Of a DNA stretch of 64,000 bases, positions 1 through 10,355 are shown piece after piece. The DNA is from Paraburkholderia terricola. GTDB lineage: Bacteria > Pseudomonadota > Gammaproteobacteria > Burkholderiales > Burkholderiaceae. A program made the position numbers and the translations under genes. The notes under the pieces were generated by a model. It saw only the letters and a program-made list of their open reading frames with translations. It did not search any database and was not told the origin of the DNA. The stretch covers positions 124,001-188,000 of the forward strand of contig NZ_FRAB01000008.1 of NCBI RefSeq assembly GCF_900142195.1, given 5' to 3'. How positions within the stretch are numbered: the first letter of the stretch is position 1; each line of letters opens with the position of its first letter.

Positions 1-458
1 CGTTGCGCGAGCGCGCGGATATTCGCGACGTGATCGAAGCGGTGTTCGACGAGGAAGCGCGGATGGCCGCTCACGTGCTCACGCTCGATGCGCGTCTAGC
101 CGACCGGCTGGCCGCGTTTCACTGGCCGGGCAATATTCGCCAGCTACGCAATGTGCTGCGCTACGCCTGCGCGGTTTGCGATTCTTCCCGCGTGGAGTTG
201 CGGCACGTCGCGCCGGATATCGCGGCGCTGCTGGAGCCTGACACCGCGAGCAATCTCACGCTGATGCACGCGAAGCCACTCGCCAACGCACTCGCCAACT
301 CCCAGGACGACCCGCGCGACGAGCGCGCCCGGATCGTCGACGCGCTGACGCGCCATCAATGGCGGCCCAACGCCGCCGCCCAGGCGTTGGGTATTTCGCG
401 CGCGACCTTGTACCGGCGCATTGCGAAGCTCGGCATCGTCGGACCGCATCGCGGTTGA
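1..458 (+). CDS. Sigma-54-dependent Fis-family regulator, 3' end only
   Basis: The 5' part lies outside the window; about 151 C-terminal residues remain. The motif WPGNIRQLRNVL is the end of an AAA+ sigma-54 activator domain, and the last ~45 residues form a Fis-type helix-turn-helix (NAAAQALGISRATLYRRI). Such proteins bind enhancer sites and drive RNA polymerase-sigma54 open-complex formation by ATP hydrolysis. The pairing of a short AAA+ tail with this Fis helix resembles AcoR-type regulators, but the sensory N-terminus cannot be seen, so the effector is unknown. It may not regulate the TonB receptor downstream, which has its own Fur-like site. Confidence 0.85.
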   Translation, partial: LRERADIRDVIEAVFDEEARMAAHVLTLDARLADRLAAFHWPGNIRQLRNVLRYACAVCDSSRVELRHVAPDIAALLEPDTASNLTLMHAKPLANALANSQDDPRDERARIVDALTRHQWRPNAAAQALGISRATLYRRIAKLGIVGPHRG

Positions 459-542
459 TCCTCGCGCTCGATCTTCGTGCTTGCCCCTCACCGACGAGCC
501 ATTGCTTGCGCACGCCATCGCCGGTTTTTTTAGAGACTTGTT

Positions 543-560
543 GATAACGATTCGCATCTA
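543..560 (+). promoter_or_regulatory. Fur-box-like sequence upstream of TonB receptor
   Basis: GATAACGATTCGCATCTA resembles the Fur consensus of GATAAT-type hexamers. The first nine bases fit well and the right half keeps CAT. It lies about 95 bp before the receptor start, where iron repression would be expected. Found by eye; no matrix score was run. Confidence 0.45.
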
Positions 561-653
561 CTTTAAGCTTCGGCATCTTTCACTTCCCTTGTACGTTGCT
601 ACATCTTCCTTGCTGCGTCCTCGCGCGGGTTGGCGTGCCGTCTCTCCTGACAC

Positions 654-2825
654 ATGCGTTTTCTGCGAACTTCCGCGCTCCCTGGCCGCCACGGCCGTCA
701 TCGTCGTTTTCACATTGGCCTGCGGGCCGCCTTGCTGATGTGCACCGCCACGGCGCACGCGGCGATGGCCGCCACGCCCGATGCCGGCGGCGACCCGCCG
801 TCCAACCCGCAAGAACTGCCCGCGGTGTCGGTGCATGCGTCGCCGGCGGTCGAGCCCACGGCCGGTTACCGGCCGCTCACCAGCGAGACGTCGAGCGGCA
901 TCGAGCGCAAGATCAGCGAGATTCCCCAGTCGGTCGCGGTCGTCAGTTCGAGCGTGATGCAGGACCAGCAGGCACGCAGTCTCGACGACGCGCTCGGCAA
1001 CGTCAGCGGCATCACGCAGACCAACACGCTGGGCGGCACGCGCGACGCGTTCCTGAAGCGCGGCTTCGGTTCGAATAACGACGGCTCGATTCTCGTCGAC
1101 GGCATCCGCTCGCCGATCCTGCACAACTATCTGGCGACGATCGATCGCGTCGAGGTATTGAAGGGCCCGGCTTCGCTGCTGTACGGCATTCAGGAGCCCG
1201 GCGGCGTGATCAACATGATCACGCGCAAGCCGGAGGACACGCTGCAAGGCTCGGTCTCGGCAACCTACACCAGCCACCGCGGCAGCGGCACCAGCTTCGA
1301 CCTGACCGGCCCGATCGGCCAGCCGGGCCAGGTCGCGGGCGGCACGCTCGCGTTTCGCCTGACCGGCGAGTACAACACCGCGCGTTACTGGCGCAGCTTC
1401 GGCCGCCAGCGCGACGCGCTGATCGCGCCGTCGCTGTCGTGGCACGATGCGAATACGTCGATCGACGTGAGCTATCAATATGTCGACTACACGACGCCGT
1501 TCGACCGCGGCACGGTGCTGGTCAACGGCCATCCCGACGACGCGCTGCGCTACACCCGCTATGAAGAAGCGTGGGCGCAAAGCTCGGGCTTGCAGGAGAC
1601 GCTGCGGGCGAAGCTGGAACATCGCTTCTCCGATCAATGGCGCATGCGCGCCACCTACGGATGGAGCCGCGACCGCTACGATCAGTACCTGACGCGCGCG
1701 AGCGCATTCAACAGCAGGACCGGCATCATGAGCCGCTCGTCGGATGCGAATCTCGGCCGCAACGATGCCGACGAGATCGCGACGATCGGCGCGATCGGCG
1801 ATCTGAACCTCGCGGGCATGCGCCACGAAGTCTATGTGGGCGGCGAGTACGAACGCCAGCGCTCGTTCCGCGGCGACACGATCCGCGGCAAGGCGGTGTC
1901 CGGCTTCGATCTGTTCGACCCGGTCTACGGCAGGCTCGCCGCGGGCGGCACGCCGAGCGCCACGCAAAGCGACAGTCTGTCGAAGGTCCACACCTACTCG
2001 TTGATCACGCAGGACACGGTGCATCTGACCGATCGGTTGATCGCCGTGGCCGGCGTGCGCTGGGAAAACTGGCAGCAGCTTTCGGGTGTCGGGCGGCCGT
2101 TCGTCGTCGCGGACCATTCACATGGGCAAGTGTGGCTGCCGCAATTCGGCCTGGTTTATAAGCTGACCCCGGCCTTGTCCGCCTACGCGAACTTCAGCAA
2201 GTCGTTCGTGCCGAACGTCGCCACCGAGGTGAGCGAGCCGCTCTCGCCCGAGCGCGGCCGGATCTATGAAGCCGGCCTGAAATTCGACCTGAAGCCCGGC
2301 ATCACCGGCACGCTCGCGGTCTATCAGATCGACAAGAGCAACGTTGCCGTGACCAACGGCGACGTCACGTCGACCATCGGCAGCGCGCGTTCGCGCGGCG
2401 TCGAACTCGACGTGGCCGGCCAGTTGACGCGGCACGTCAGCCTGATTGCCAGCTACGCGTACACGAACGCCACCGACCGCGACGACGGCACGCGCCTCGC
2501 CAATGCCGCGCGCCATACGGGCAGCGTGTTCGCCGTGTACGACACGATGCTGCCGTATCTGCCGGGGCAATGGCGTTTCGGCGGCGGTGCGCGGCTGGTC
2601 GGCCGGCGCGCCGGCGACACCGCCAACAGCTTCACGCTGCCGGGCTATGTGGTCGCGGATCTGTTCGCCGCCTACGAAACGAAGCTCGGCAAGATTCCGA
2701 CACGCGTGCAACTCAACGTGAAGAACGTGTTCGACAAGACGTACTACCCGTCGAGCAACAGCAATCTGATCATCGCCGAGGGCGAGGCGCGGCTCGTCAT
2801 GCTGAATACGACGTTCTCGTTCTGA
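654..2825 (+). CDS. TonB-dependent siderophore receptor
   Basis: Outer-membrane gated channel of 723 residues, expected to import ferric siderophore with energy from TonB-ExbBD. The N-terminus has an Arg/His-rich start, a hydrophobic core near residues 20-38 and an AMA-type signal peptidase site. The plug follows, with the FhuA/FpvA-like stretch EIPQSVAVVSS and LLYGIQEPGGVINMITRKP. The remainder is a 22-strand barrel ending in aromatic Phe (TTFSF). An in-frame stop lies at 648-650, so ATG 654 is the first possible start; no strong Shine-Dalgarno is visible. A Fur-like box upstream suggests iron repression. No siderophore synthesis or uptake ABC genes lie nearby, so it may serve a xenosiderophore. 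The ligand cannot be told. Confidence 0.93.
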   Translation: MRFLRTSALPGRHGRHRRFHIGLRAALLMCTATAHAAMAATPDAGGDPPSNPQELPAVSVHASPAVEPTAGYRPLTSETSSGIERKISEIPQSVAVVSSSVMQDQQARSLDDALGNVSGITQTNTLGGTRDAFLKRGFGSNNDGSILVDGIRSPILHNYLATIDRVEVLKGPASLLYGIQEPGGVINMITRKPEDTLQGSVSATYTSHRGSGTSFDLTGPIGQPGQVAGGTLAFRLTGEYNTARYWRSFGRQRDALIAPSLSWHDANTSIDVSYQYVDYTTPFDRGTVLVNGHPDDALRYTRYEEAWAQSSGLQETLRAKLEHRFSDQWRMRATYGWSRDRYDQYLTRASAFNSRTGIMSRSSDANLGRNDADEIATIGAIGDLNLAGMRHEVYVGGEYERQRSFRGDTIRGKAVSGFDLFDPVYGRLAAGGTPSATQSDSLSKVHTYSLITQDTVHLTDRLIAVAGVRWENWQQLSGVGRPFVVADHSHGQVWLPQFGLVYKLTPALSAYANFSKSFVPNVATEVSEPLSPERGRIYEAGLKFDLKPGITGTLAVYQIDKSNVAVTNGDVTSTIGSARSRGVELDVAGQLTRHVSLIASYAYTNATDRDDGTRLANAARHTGSVFAVYDTMLPYLPGQWRFGGGARLVGRRAGDTANSFTLPGYVVADLFAAYETKLGKIPTRVQLNVKNVFDKTYYPSSNSNLIIAEGEARLVMLNTTFSF

Positions 2826-2982
2826 GGCGGATGTCGTGACGGATGGCTGGCCGACGGCCTTGCCCAAGCGCGGGCAGCGAAGCGGATGGATGCCGGTTGC
2901 GTGTGGTATTTTGCAGGGCCGATCAGGCCGCGCGCATCCGGCGCTTCGCCGCTGACTACCCGCATCCGCTCCGTCAATTCGA

Positions 2983-4200
2983 ATGAACCTTGCAGACACC
3001 GAGTCGACCGCCGCCGCGCCGGCGCGCACCTCGCCGTGGGCGCTCCTCTTCATCTTTCTGCGTCTCGGACTCACCTCGTTCGGCGGTCCGGCCGCGCACC
3101 TGGGCTATTTCCGCGACGAATTCGTCAAGCGGCGCCGCTGGCTCGACGAACACACGTTCGGCGACATCGTCGCGCTGTGCCAGTTCTTGCCGGGGCCGGG
3201 CAGCAGCCAGGTCGGCATCGCGATCGGCTGGCTGCGCGGCGGACTCGGCGGCGCGTTGGCCGCGTGGCTCGGCTTCACGCTGCCCTCCGTCGTGCTGCTC
3301 GTCGGCTTCGCGTATGGCTTCACGCATCTGACCGACGCAACCTCGCTGCATCTCGTGCACGGACTCAAGCTGGCGGCGGTGGCGGTGGTCGCGCAGGCGG
3401 TGTGGTCGATGGGACGCACGCTGTGTCCCGACCGCGCGCGCGCCACCTTTGCCATCGGCGCGGCGGCGGCGGTCGTGATGCTCGGCGCGACCTACGGACA
3501 GCTGGCGTCGATTGTCGTAGCCGGCGTGGCCGGCGCGGCGTTCCTGAAGACGTCCACCGAAGTGCCGGGCGCGCCGCTCGGCATGCCCGGCACGAAAGCC
3601 GGCGCGTTCGTCTGTCTGTGCGCCTTCGTGCTGCTGCTGTTCGGCCTGCCCGCGTTGGCGGCATCGCTGCGCGTCCATGCGCTCGACCTGTTCGCGGCTT
3701 TTTATCGGGTCGGCTCGCTGGTGTTCGGCGGCGGTCACGTGGTGCTGCCCCTGCTGCAAGCCGTGGTCGTGCCGCGCGGCTGGCTCTCGACCAATGAATT
3801 CATGGCCGGCTATGGCGCGGCGCAAGCGGTGCCGGGTCCGCTGTTTTCATTCGCGGCCTTTCTCGGCGCGGCCAGCAAGGGTCAGCCGTCGGGCATTGGC
3901 GGCGCGCTGATCGCGACGGCGGCGATCTTTCTGCCCTCGTTCCTGCTGGTCGGCGCGGCGCTGCCGCTATGGGGGCAACTGCGGGCGTTCGCCTCGATGC
4001 GCCGGGCGATGGCCGGCATCAACGCGGCGGTGGTCGGCATTCTGCTCGCCGCGCTCTACGATCCCGTATGGACGAGCGCGGTGCATGGCGGCGCGGACTT
4101 CGTGCTCGTGCTGATCGCGTTGCTGCTGCTCGGATGGTGGCGCGCGCCGTCGTGGGCCGTGGTGCTGATCACCACCGCGCTCGCCTGGTGGGTCGCTTGA
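2983..4200 (+). CDS. chrA: Chromate efflux transporter ChrA, two-domain form
   Basis: Inner-membrane protein of 405 residues in the CHR superfamily. It has two homologous CHR halves: the first contains TSFGGPAAHLGYFRDEFV and LPGPGSSQVGIAIG, the second VFGGGHVVLPLL and VPGPLFSFAAFLGA. This tandem layout is the long-chain ChrA that expels chromate using the proton motive force. About ten hydrophobic segments are visible. No chrB or chrF regulator lies next to it, so it is either expressed constitutively or controlled from elsewhere. The gene stands alone, 157 bp after the TonB receptor. Confidence 0.92.
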   Translation: MNLADTESTAAAPARTSPWALLFIFLRLGLTSFGGPAAHLGYFRDEFVKRRRWLDEHTFGDIVALCQFLPGPGSSQVGIAIGWLRGGLGGALAAWLGFTLPSVVLLVGFAYGFTHLTDATSLHLVHGLKLAAVAVVAQAVWSMGRTLCPDRARATFAIGAAAAVVMLGATYGQLASIVVAGVAGAAFLKTSTEVPGAPLGMPGTKAGAFVCLCAFVLLLFGLPALAASLRVHALDLFAAFYRVGSLVFGGGHVVLPLLQAVVVPRGWLSTNEFMAGYGAAQAVPGPLFSFAAFLGAASKGQPSGIGGALIATAAIFLPSFLLVGAALPLWGQLRAFASMRRAMAGINAAVVGILLAALYDPVWTSAVHGGADFVLVLIALLLLGWWRAPSWAVVLITTALAWWVA

Positions 4201-4410
4201 GGCGGCGGCGAACGCATGCCGATTGCTCGTTTGACGCTAACGGATAGCGCCGGGGCGGGCGCGGAATCTGCTACTCGATAGAACCGTCGATCGCGCTCGC
4301 GCGGCACCGCGAAAGCGGGATAAACGCGCATCGACGGCTCACTCGGCGACCGGCGGCGCTTCCTGACGGGCAGCCCGCTTCGTCCGTCGAATCGAACAAG
4401 GGAGAAAACG

Positions 4411-4581
4411 ATGACCCTGGTCATTTACCTGCTCGGCTGGATCATTCTGATCGGCGGCGTGTCGTGGGGATTGCTGGCGCTGCATGTCGCCCAGCATACG
4501 ATTGCGATCGTGGCGGTCATTCTGCTCGGCGTCGCGGTGATCACCGGCGCCACCCGTGCACGCAGCCGCGACCGCTCCTAG
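4411..4581 (+). CDS. Small two-helix membrane protein, 56 aa
   Basis: A short reading frame directly behind a strong ribosome-binding site (GGGAGAAAACG then ATG). The product is MTLVIYLLGWIILIGG followed by a second hydrophobic stretch (TIAIVAVILLGVAVITGA) and a positively charged tail ending RARSRDRS. Two transmembrane helices with the charged tail in the cytoplasm are likely. I do not recognise the family and assign no function. It is easily missed because it falls below common length cut-offs; the ribosome-binding site and G/C-rich third positions support it. Confidence 0.7.
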   Translation: MTLVIYLLGWIILIGGVSWGLLALHVAQHTIAIVAVILLGVAVITGATRARSRDRS

Positions 4582-4722
4582 CGGCCGGCGCTTTTGCCCA
4601 TGTTTTTGCCGACGTGCGCGCCATGTCGGCCGACATGGCGCTCGCACCGGTCGGAGCATGGGCCTGCGGATTACCGTTCCGTTATCCGTGCACCCCTCGC
4701 AACTGACCTTCACACGCCTGAA

Positions 4723-5919
4723 TCACGAAACCCGCGTCGCACGCTTGCCGTCACGCGTAAAGACGCGCGCCGCTTCCGGCGAGGCGGCGCCGGCCTCGCG
4801 CAAGCCCTTCACGCGCGCGCCGAGATATCGCGCGAGACGCCACCCGCGAATCGCCAGCAGGCCCCACAGCGAATTGACGGTTCGCACGGTCCATGCGGTG
4901 GACGCCTCGCCGCGCGACCAGTAAGCCTTGAAGCGTTCGTTTCCCACGCCGAAATCGAGATCGAAGCCATTGTCGAACGCCCATTTGACGCATGCCTCGA
5001 CCGCGACGAGGCCAGGGCAGCATCGACCGTAGTACGGGTCGTAACCGGCAAAGATCGCGCTTGCCCAGGGGTTGCCCACACTGACGATGATCGCGGCCAC
5101 CGGCGCTTCGTTCAGCGTGACCACGATCAGGCGCGCCATCGAAGGCACGTCGGGCGAATGGATCAGCTTGGCCAGAAAACACTCGTACTCGGGCGAATCG
5201 AGCCACGCGCTACGCTTGCCGACGCGATCGCTCCAACTGCGTTTGCAGTTGAGCATCCATTCGACGATGGACGCGGTTTCGCTCTCCTCGGCCGGATCGA
5301 CGACGCGCACGGCCACCTTGCCTTCCCTGGACAAGCGTTTCGCAAAGCCGCCGGGCCGCTTGCCGAACAAGGTGCCGAGCGTGCGGCAATAGTCGTCCCA
5401 GCCGTTCCGCTCGCCCCGGCCGCGCAGTCTCGCGGCAAACGCGTTGTGGGCCTCGGCAAACAACACGCTGCGTTCCCGCGACACGAGCGTGTACAGCTCG
5501 AGCGTCTCCCGCACGTATTGCAGATGGATGAAATCGGCGCCGCAGCGTCGGCGCGCGGTGTCCCACGCGCCGGCAATCAAGGCCGGCGCCGCTTCGCCGT
5601 CCCGCACGAGCACGCTCGTGTAGTCGCCGCCTTCGGGCCCGAGCGGCACGAGGTACGTCCAGAGCGCGCGTCTGCACGTCTCCAGCGGCCAGATCATGAC
5701 CAGTTGCCCGCCCTCGCGGCACACGATGCATTTGAGCCTGCGGCCATGCGGCTTCGACACGTGCCGCCATGCCAGCCAGCAATAGCTGAACGACTGATAG
5801 TAGTGGCCGTGCGCCCTCGACCACAGCACGTCCCATTCGTGCTGCAACGCGCGAAATGCGGCTTCGTCGCCGATGACCTCGTAGCGCCGCGCTGTCCGCG
5901 CCGCGTGCGCTGGCTGCAT
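4723..5919 (-). CDS. GNAT acetyltransferase of the CelD/BcsL (FemAB-like) family
   Basis: A 398-residue cytoplasmic protein with the layout of the Acetyltransf_6 (CelD/BcsL) group: an N-terminal half with HYYQSFSYCWLAWRHV and WPLETCRRALWTYLVPLG, and a C-terminal GNAT-like half with VAAIIVSVGNPWASAIFAGYDP and FDLDFGVGNERFKAYWS. Members usually sit in cellulose or exopolysaccharide clusters and are thought to acylate sugars or transfer acyl/aminoacyl groups. Here no polysaccharide gene is adjacent, so the substrate is unknown. Start chosen at the ATG after AGGGAGAG. It ends 286 bp from the divergent mreB. Confidence 0.82.
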   Translation of the reverse strand: MQPAHAARTARRYEVIGDEAAFRALQHEWDVLWSRAHGHYYQSFSYCWLAWRHVSKPHGRRLKCIVCREGGQLVMIWPLETCRRALWTYLVPLGPEGGDYTSVLVRDGEAAPALIAGAWDTARRRCGADFIHLQYVRETLELYTLVSRERSVLFAEAHNAFAARLRGRGERNGWDDYCRTLGTLFGKRPGGFAKRLSREGKVAVRVVDPAEESETASIVEWMLNCKRSWSDRVGKRSAWLDSPEYECFLAKLIHSPDVPSMARLIVVTLNEAPVAAIIVSVGNPWASAIFAGYDPYYGRCCPGLVAVEACVKWAFDNGFDLDFGVGNERFKAYWSRGEASTAWTVRTVNSLWGLLAIRGWRLARYLGARVKGLREAGAASPEAARVFTRDGKRATRVS

Positions 5920-6067
5920 GGTTCTCTCTCCCTATCGACTCACGACAAGCCGGGCCGCTTTCGTTGTCCGCGCCCGGTCGATGCGAAGGCACGCCAGCGT
6001 GGATCGAAACCGATGAGACGAGCATGCACTGAGCGTGTGCCGCGGTGTGTGCGCCGCCGCACGCTGA

Positions 6068-7249
<1,182 letters not shown>

Positions 7250-7287
7250 AGGCCGCGAGGCGGCCAGCCTCGATAACTTGATCTCTC

Positions 7288-7321
7288 TCGCGCGCGCCGA
7301 TTTTTTCCACGGCGCGCGCGA
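7288..7321. other. Perfect 12-bp stem-loop between mreB and gamma-glutamyltransferase
   Basis: TCGCGCGCGCCG and its exact reverse complement flank a 10-base loop holding six T residues. It lies 38 bp past the mreB stop and 58 bp before the next start. No T tract follows the stem on either strand, so it is not a classic intrinsic terminator; it may still slow polymerase or protect the mreB 3' end. A TATACT hexamer just after it could be a -10 element for the next gene. Confidence 0.6.
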
Positions 7322-7379
7322 ACTTATACTCCGTACTCCCGCGAGCGCACTCGCGCTTCATTTCCGCAGCGGAGCAGCC

Positions 7380-8975
7380 ATGTCCGACACCCAACTCGCC
7401 CGCTCGAACGGCGGCATGGTCACCAGCCCGCACGGGTTGGCGAGCGAGGCCGGCCGCGACGTCTTGCGCGCGGGCGGCAATGCGATCGAAGCCGCGATTG
7501 CGATCGGCGCGGCGCTCTGCGTGACCTATCCGCATTTCACCGGCTTGGGCGGCGACGCCTTCTGGGTGATCGGCGATGGCGACGGCATGCTGCGCACGCT
7601 GTCGGGCATCGGCCAGGCCGCCGCCGAGTTGCCGGCGCAGACAACCTCGCCCGGCGCGATTCCCTTGCGCGGAGCGGCAGCGGCGCTCACCACGGCGGCC
7701 ACCGTCGATACATGGGCGCAGGCTTACGAGATCAGCAAAAACGCATGGGGTGGCGAGCAGTCGTGGTCGTCGCTGTTCGATCGCGCGCTCGGCCATGCAA
7801 GCGAGGGTTTCCCTGTCACGCCCTCGCAGCATTTCTGGCAAAGCCTGCGCGCCGACGAATTGCGCGCGCTGCCCGGCTTCGCGGCGACCTTCGCCCCGAC
7901 CGGCGTGATCCCCGCGATCGGCGAGCGCTTCGCGCAGCCGGCGCTCGCCCGAAGCCTCGAACGCATTGCCCGCTTCGGCGCGCGCGAATTCTATAACGGC
8001 GAACTCGCGGAGCGCATTGCCCGCGGCTTGCAGCAGGCCGGTTCGCCATTGAGCGCGAGCGACCTCGCGAGGACCCGCGCGCGCGACGAAGCGCCATTAC
8101 GCGTGCCCTATCGCGGCGGCGAACTGGTGAGCCTGCGCCCGCCCACCCAAGGCGTGACCACCTTGCAGATCATGGGCACGCTAGCGCGCTTCGACCTTGG
8201 CGCGATTCCCGAAGGCAGCGCCGATTACTACCATCTGCTGGTGGAAGCGGTGAAATGCGCGTTCGTGGATCGCGACCGTTTCGTGTCCGACCCGGAGTTC
8301 AACGACGTGCCGGTCGACCACATGTTGTCGCCGGCCACGCTCGACGCGCACGCGCGCTCGATCGACCTGCGCGCGGCGCGTGCATGGCCGCATGTTTTCC
8401 GTCCGGGCGACACCGTGTTCATCGGCGCGACCGACCGCCACGGCCGTAGCGTCAGCGTGTTGCAAACGGTGTATTTCGACTGGGGCAGCGGCGTGGTGGC
8501 GGGCGACACCGGCATTCTGTGGCACAACCGCGGCGCGTCGTTCAGCACGCACCCCGCGCATCACAACGCGATCGAGCCCGGCAAGCGGCCGTTCCATACG
8601 CTCAATCCGGGCATGTATCTGCAAGACGGCCGCCCGCGCTTGCTGTTCGGCACGCAAGGCGCCGATGGTCAGCCGCAAACGCTGGCCGCGGTGCTCACGC
8701 GCCTGATCGATTACGGCATGGACCCGCTCAGCGCCCTCGCCCGTCCGCGCTTTCTGCTCGGCAAGACCTTCTCCGATACGCGCGACGCGTTGAAGCTCGA
8801 AGAGGACGCCGGCGCCGATGTATTCGCGGCGCTCGCCGCGCGCGGTCACGAGGTGAGTGCGATCGCGGCGCAGAGTCCGTTGGCGGGTCATCCAGGCGTG
8901 ATTCGAATCGAGCCGGATGGATGGGCCTCGGGCGCGCATGATCCGCGCAGCGATGGGCGCGCGCTCGGCGTGTAG
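7380..8975 (+). CDS. Gamma-glutamyltransferase family protein
   Basis: 531 residues of the Ntn-hydrolase gamma-glutamyltranspeptidase fold. N-terminal GGMVTSPHGLASEAGRDVLRAGGNAIEAAIA and the G-LGGDAF stretch are typical. The presumed self-cleavage and nucleophile threonine is T345 in GDTVFIGATDRHGRSVS, followed by the small-subunit HTLNPGMYLQDG region. Here the usual TTH/T-S cluster is changed to DTVF, as in the cytoplasmic GGT-like branch. No signal peptide is visible, so action on glutathione or gamma-glutamyl amines would be cytoplasmic. Start chosen by GGAG seven bases upstream of ATG 7380, giving a shorter protein than the frame allows. The real substrate is uncertain. Confidence 0.88.
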   Translation: MSDTQLARSNGGMVTSPHGLASEAGRDVLRAGGNAIEAAIAIGAALCVTYPHFTGLGGDAFWVIGDGDGMLRTLSGIGQAAAELPAQTTSPGAIPLRGAAAALTTAATVDTWAQAYEISKNAWGGEQSWSSLFDRALGHASEGFPVTPSQHFWQSLRADELRALPGFAATFAPTGVIPAIGERFAQPALARSLERIARFGAREFYNGELAERIARGLQQAGSPLSASDLARTRARDEAPLRVPYRGGELVSLRPPTQGVTTLQIMGTLARFDLGAIPEGSADYYHLLVEAVKCAFVDRDRFVSDPEFNDVPVDHMLSPATLDAHARSIDLRAARAWPHVFRPGDTVFIGATDRHGRSVSVLQTVYFDWGSGVVAGDTGILWHNRGASFSTHPAHHNAIEPGKRPFHTLNPGMYLQDGRPRLLFGTQGADGQPQTLAAVLTRLIDYGMDPLSALARPRFLLGKTFSDTRDALKLEEDAGADVFAALAARGHEVSAIAAQSPLAGHPGVIRIEPDGWASGAHDPRSDGRALGV

Positions 8976-9020
8976 CTCGGCGTCCAGCAACCGCGGCGTT
9001 CAGGCTTCGCGCCGGCTGGC

Positions 9021-9611
9021 TCAACCCAGCGTGAAACGGTCGCGCGTCGTGACATAGTCGCTCGCGCCGAAGCGGCCCACCGGAAAGTAGTGCTGCAAAC
9101 GCACGCGCCACGTCCCGGTATCGATCAGTTCATCGCGTGCATGCAGCCGATGCACCCGGCCGATGAAAATCTGCCGGCTGGCCGTTTCCAGCGTCTCCCA
9201 TGTGGTGCATTCGAAGGCCACCGGCGCTTCGGCGATGCGCGGCGGCGCGACGTGCGTGCTCGGCACCGGCGTCAAGCCGACCGCGGCAAGCTCGCTCACA
9301 TGGGGCGGCAACCGCTCGCCGCAGCGATGCATTTTCTCCGCGATCGCTTCGTCCGCGAGATGCACGACGAATTCGCCCGTGCGCACGATATTCACGGCGG
9401 TGTCCTTCAGCGTGCCGTCGGCCACGCGGTTGACGCTGATCATCACGATCGGCGGTTCCTCGCCGAGCATGTTGAACATCGAAAAAGGCGCCGCGTTGAT
9501 GGTGCCATCCGCGCCGAGCGTGGTGACGAGCGCGATGGGACGCGGCACGATCAGGCTCGCCATCAGCTTGTAGCGCTGGTATTCGGTGATCGCTGCGAAA
9601 TCGATTTCCAT
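9021..9611 (-). CDS. Flavin reductase family protein
   Basis: 196 residues of the split-barrel FMN-binding flavoreductase family. The early PRPIALVTTLGADGTINAAPFSMFNMLG and later TGEFVVHLADEA stretches are the FMN-binding signature. Members either supply reduced flavin to two-component monooxygenases or act as FMN-dependent reductases. It is the last gene of a leftward set with the GntR regulator (9-bp gap) and the deacetylase. A possible monooxygenase partner lies at 16066-17337 beyond the divergent transporter. It converges with the gamma-glutamyltransferase. Confidence 0.88.
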   Translation of the reverse strand: MEIDFAAITEYQRYKLMASLIVPRPIALVTTLGADGTINAAPFSMFNMLGEEPPIVMISVNRVADGTLKDTAVNIVRTGEFVVHLADEAIAEKMHRCGERLPPHVSELAAVGLTPVPSTHVAPPRIAEAPVAFECTTWETLETASRQIFIGRVHRLHARDELIDTGTWRVRLQHYFPVGRFGASDYVTTRDRFTLG

Positions 9612-9620
9612 GTTCGTGGC

Positions 9621-10355
9621 CTAGGTTTGAGTCGCGTGTCCGGCGATGCCGAGCAACTGGCCGAGGCTCTTTTCGCCGCGCATCCGCGATGTTTCGATGC
9701 GCTCTTCGAGGTGGCGCAAATGCGCTTCCATATGCGCCATCGCGCCCGCCGCGTCGCGCGCTTCCAGGCAAGCGACGATTGCCGCATGTTCCGCGTGCTC
9801 GCACGGCGCATTGCCGGGCGGTTCATATACGCCGAGGATCAGCGAGCAGCGCGAGACCAGTTCCCTCAGGTAGTTCTGCAAAATCGAATTGCCCGCCAGC
9901 GTCGCGATCTGCATATGAAAGCCGCTGGCGAGCGTCGCCCATGACGGCTGATCGAAGCGATGCATCGCCTCGTGCTCGCTCGCGAGTTGCTGGCGCAACG
10001 CCTCGATGTCTTTCGCGCTCGCGCGCTGCACCGCGAGCTCGACCAGCATCCGCTCGACGGAGCGCCGCGCTTCGAAAATCTCGCGCGTTTCCTCCGGCGT
10101 GGGCTCGGCGATGACCGCGCCCTTGTTCGGACGCAGCACGACGATGCCGTCATACGCGAGCTTTTCCAGCACGCGCCGCACCACCGCGCGGCCCACGCCG
10201 AACAGGTGGCACAACTCGGGCTCCGGCAGCTTGGTGCCCGGCGTCAGACGATGATTCAGCACGCCGTCGAAGATCGATTGATAGATGCGCGCGTCGACGT
10301 CCGCGTCGTCTTTCGGCGCTTTCCTCGCGGCGGCCGCGCCGGCTTTCGCGCTCAT
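9621..10355 (-). CDS. GntR-family (FCD/FadR subgroup) transcriptional regulator
   Basis: 244 residues. The N-terminal winged helix (ARIYQSIFDGVLNHRLTPGTKLPEPELCHLFGVGRAVVRRVLEKLAYDGIV read in parts) binds DNA. The C-terminal all-helical FCD domain (FEARRSVERMLVELAV, FHMQIATLAGNSILQNYL, HAAIVACLEARDAAGA) usually binds a metal and a carboxylate ligand. Start codon and the deacetylase stop overlap as ATGA, implying translational coupling. It probably represses this operon and the divergent importer in the absence of the imported compound. The effector is unknown. Confidence 0.9.
   Translation of the reverse strand: MSAKAGAAAARKAPKDDADVDARIYQSIFDGVLNHRLTPGTKLPEPELCHLFGVGRAVVRRVLEKLAYDGIVVLRPNKGAVIAEPTPEETREIFEARRSVERMLVELAVQRASAKDIEALRQQLASEHEAMHRFDQPSWATLASGFHMQIATLAGNSILQNYLRELVSRCSLILGVYEPPGNAPCEHAEHAAIVACLEARDAAGAMAHMEAHLRHLEERIETSRMRGEKSLGQLLGIAGHATQT

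Noticed and set aside
500..532. CCGG followed by seven T after the sigma-54 regulator
   Set aside because: T tract present but no stem before it.
558..2117. Long open frame opposite the TonB receptor
   Set aside because: Arg/Ala-rich shadow produced by G/C-rich third positions; no domain.
4284..4337. CCGTCGAT/ATCGACGG inverted repeat
   Set aside because: Arms 38 bases apart with a partly structured loop; too weak to call.
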